Assembly (NCBI RefSeq): GCF_965204125.1 | Contig: NZ_OZ241968.1 | Span: 310,001-374,000 of the forward strand | Reading direction: 5' to 3' | Length of the DNA: 64,000 bases | Source: Poriferisodalis sp965204125 | Lineage (GTDB): Bacteria; Actinomycetota; Acidimicrobiia; Acidimicrobiales; Poriferisodalaceae | Notes under the pieces: model-generated | The model's database searches: none | The model's input: the letters and a program-made list of their open reading frames with translations, nothing else | Told to the model about the DNA's origin: nothing | Translations under genes and position numbers: made by a program | Part shown: piece after piece, positions 62,881 through 64,000 of the stretch | How the letters are laid out: the number at the start of each line of letters is the position of its first letter | Position numbering within the stretch: position 1 is the stretch's first letter

Positions 62881-64000
62881 TTAGTGATCCGCTTCAGCGA
62901 GACCCGCAACGGCCAGCGCCTTCTGCTTGGCGGCGTCGAGGTCGTAGTGCTTGCGGGTGACGATGCGCTGGGCATACAGGCCGCCGCCGGCCTGCAAATT
63001 GGTCACGAACTTCCAGCCGCCGTAGGAGTCGGCGGTGAGGTCGCGGATGGTGTGCATCAGGCGTGCCCGGTACTCGCCGTCGACATCGTGGCGGGTGGAC
63101 ATGTACTTGCGTGCCAGCGCGCCGACGTCGGGATTCTCAAAGTCGGCTGGCACCGGCGACGTCAGCACGGCACCGCCGGCGATGTCATGGAGGTGGCGCA
63201 CCATGGCGCTGTAGTTCGCCGCCGCCTGGAACTTGCCGGCGTTGGTGTAGAGCTCATTGGGGAACGCCGCCCCCTCAGGTCCGATCGAGCAGTGAGCGAT
63301 GGCCGCTTCCAGCGCAGCGCGGATCAGCGTGGCGTGGATGATCAACTCGGAGATCTTCTCCTTGACGTGGCCGATCCCCGCTGTGCCGTTGGCCTCGGCC
63401 ACGAGCTGAGCCAGCCCGACGAGCTGGTCGGCTTCCTCCACGAAGGCCGACAGTCCGCCGAGGCGTTCCCACAGTCCCAGCGCATGGGCGAACACGGCGG
63501 CGTAGTGCGTCTCGCCATCGAGGAAGACGCGCTCGTGGGGCACGAACACGTCGTCGAAGATCACGAAGCCCTCGGGATAGTGGTGCTCGCCCGACACGGG
63601 GAACGCCCGGGGATCCTCGTGGCGGGGCGCGTAGGTGGTGTTGATGATCTTGACGCCGGGGGCGTTCACCGGCACCGAGCAGCCGATCGACCAGTCCTCC
63701 TCGCCGGGCTTCATGGCTTTGGTGGGGATGGTGAGCAGCTCGTGGCCGAACGAAGCGCCGGTGATGTGGAGCTTTGCACCGCGGATCACCACGCCGTCCC
63801 GCTGGCGATCCACCACGCGGACATACGAGTCGAGGTCGTCCTGGCGGGCCGGCGGCCGGCTGCGGTCGCCCTTGGCGTCGGTGATGCACTGGGTGATCCG
63901 CACGTCGTCGCCCTGCGCCTCGCTGATGAAGGCGTCCATCCGCTCGATGTAGTCGGGCTTGGAGTCGACCATGCGGCCTGCGGCGGTCTTCAGGGTTTGG
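62881..64000 (-). CDS. HpaB / 4-hydroxybutyryl-CoA dehydratase-family protein (partial, 5' end outside window)
   Basis: The frame is open to the window edge; 373 residues visible. An ATG at 63972 is internal, because upstream codons (QTLKTAAGR) continue in frame and family members have more than 100 residues before this point. 'ITDAKGDRSRPPARQDDLDSYVRVVDRQRDGVVIRGAKLHITGA', the FAD loop 'YPEGFVIFDDVFVPHERVFL' and the C-terminal 'AQRIVTRKHYDLDAAKQKALAVAGL' put it in the 4-hydroxyphenylacetate 3-hydroxylase/4-hydroxybutyryl-CoA dehydratase family. The His of the dehydratase Fe-S site aligns with H in 'LIIHATLIRAAL', but the Cys seven residues on is Ala, so an FAD monooxygenase-like role is more likely. 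It probably takes part in aromatic or CoA-ester breakdown. Confidence 0.75.
   Translation of the reverse strand, partial: QTLKTAAGRMVDSKPDYIERMDAFISEAQGDDVRITQCITDAKGDRSRPPARQDDLDSYVRVVDRQRDGVVIRGAKLHITGASFGHELLTIPTKAMKPGEEDWSIGCSVPVNAPGVKIINTTYAPRHEDPRAFPVSGEHHYPEGFVIFDDVFVPHERVFLDGETHYAAVFAHALGLWERLGGLSAFVEEADQLVGLAQLVAEANGTAGIGHVKEKISELIIHATLIRAALEAAIAHCSIGPEGAAFPNELYTNAGKFQAAANYSAMVRHLHDIAGGAVLTSPVPADFENPDVGALARKYMSTRHDVDGEYRARLMHTIRDLTADSYGGWKFVTNLQAGGGLYAQRIVTRKHYDLDAAKQKALAVAGLAEADH

Overview
The window reads as one contiguous piece of a high-GC (roughly two-thirds G+C by eye) actinobacterial chromosome. I would place it in Actinomycetota, most likely class Acidimicrobiia. Three things support this: F420 genes (cofD, cofE); a secreted SpoIID-type protein ending in repeated 'GDGYWL..' modules beside a cell-wall-binding-repeat-2 protein; and a core-gene neighbourhood (secA-hpf-comF-ahcY, SIS isomerase-Trm112-manB, DUF5719 with a large glycosyltransferase, cofD-cofE with a sugar nucleotidyltransferase) recalling the mycobacterial secA1 to F420 region. 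The placement is inference from content. I see no rRNA, tRNA, CRISPR array, integrase or insertion sequence, and no gap above 300 bases without a gene.

Layout. 1-5 kb: accessory genes, namely the start of a betaine-type binding lipoprotein, an MFS permease, a PQ-loop protein, a cupin and a toxin-antitoxin pair. 5-13.8 kb: a divergent trpC-like gene, a lipoprotein thioredoxin whose first active-site Cys codon is an in-frame TGA (candidate selenocysteine), thpR, then a catabolic-looking set (VOC protein, alpha/beta hydrolase, acyl-CoA dehydrogenase, EthD protein, second MFS permease, enoyl-CoA hydratase). 13.9-25.2 kb: housekeeping genes on the minus strand (ftsX, ftsE, prfB, secA, hpf, comF, ahcY, SIS isomerase, Trm112-like, phosphomannomutase). 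25.3-26.9 kb: a KamA-family radical SAM enzyme with altered substrate-site residues and lower GC at its start. 26.9-41 kb: a membrane protein-glycosyltransferase fusion, ftsH, a thioredoxin-fold protein, DUF5719, a 1097-residue glycosyltransferase, a SpoIID-type protein and gmd. 41-49.4 kb: cell-wall-binding protein, cofD, cofE, sugar-nucleotide transferase, a His-rich membrane protein, UDP-glucose dehydrogenase and an LCP ligase. 49.3-58.1 kb: an LpdA-like flavoprotein, a rhodanese-MoeB fusion, a sirtuin, an unknown gene with an AT-rich promoter, leucyl aminopeptidase, birA and the biotin carboxylase it probably modifies. 58-64 kb: a GT2 enzyme, a four-gene double ABC exporter and a partial HpaB/4-hydroxybutyryl-CoA dehydratase-family gene.

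How they work together. Much of the right half serves the envelope: mannose-phosphate interconversion, nucleotide-sugar formation, GDP-mannose dehydration, UDP-glucuronate formation, polymer assembly by membrane glycosyltransferases and attachment by LCP. Many neighbours overlap by 4 nt (ATGA or GTGA), suggesting translational coupling. The most unusual items are the TGA-containing thioredoxin with a SECIS-like hairpin, a two-block repeat found upstream of two envelope genes, the KamA-like enzyme, and a TrpC lacking a normally invariant Glu.
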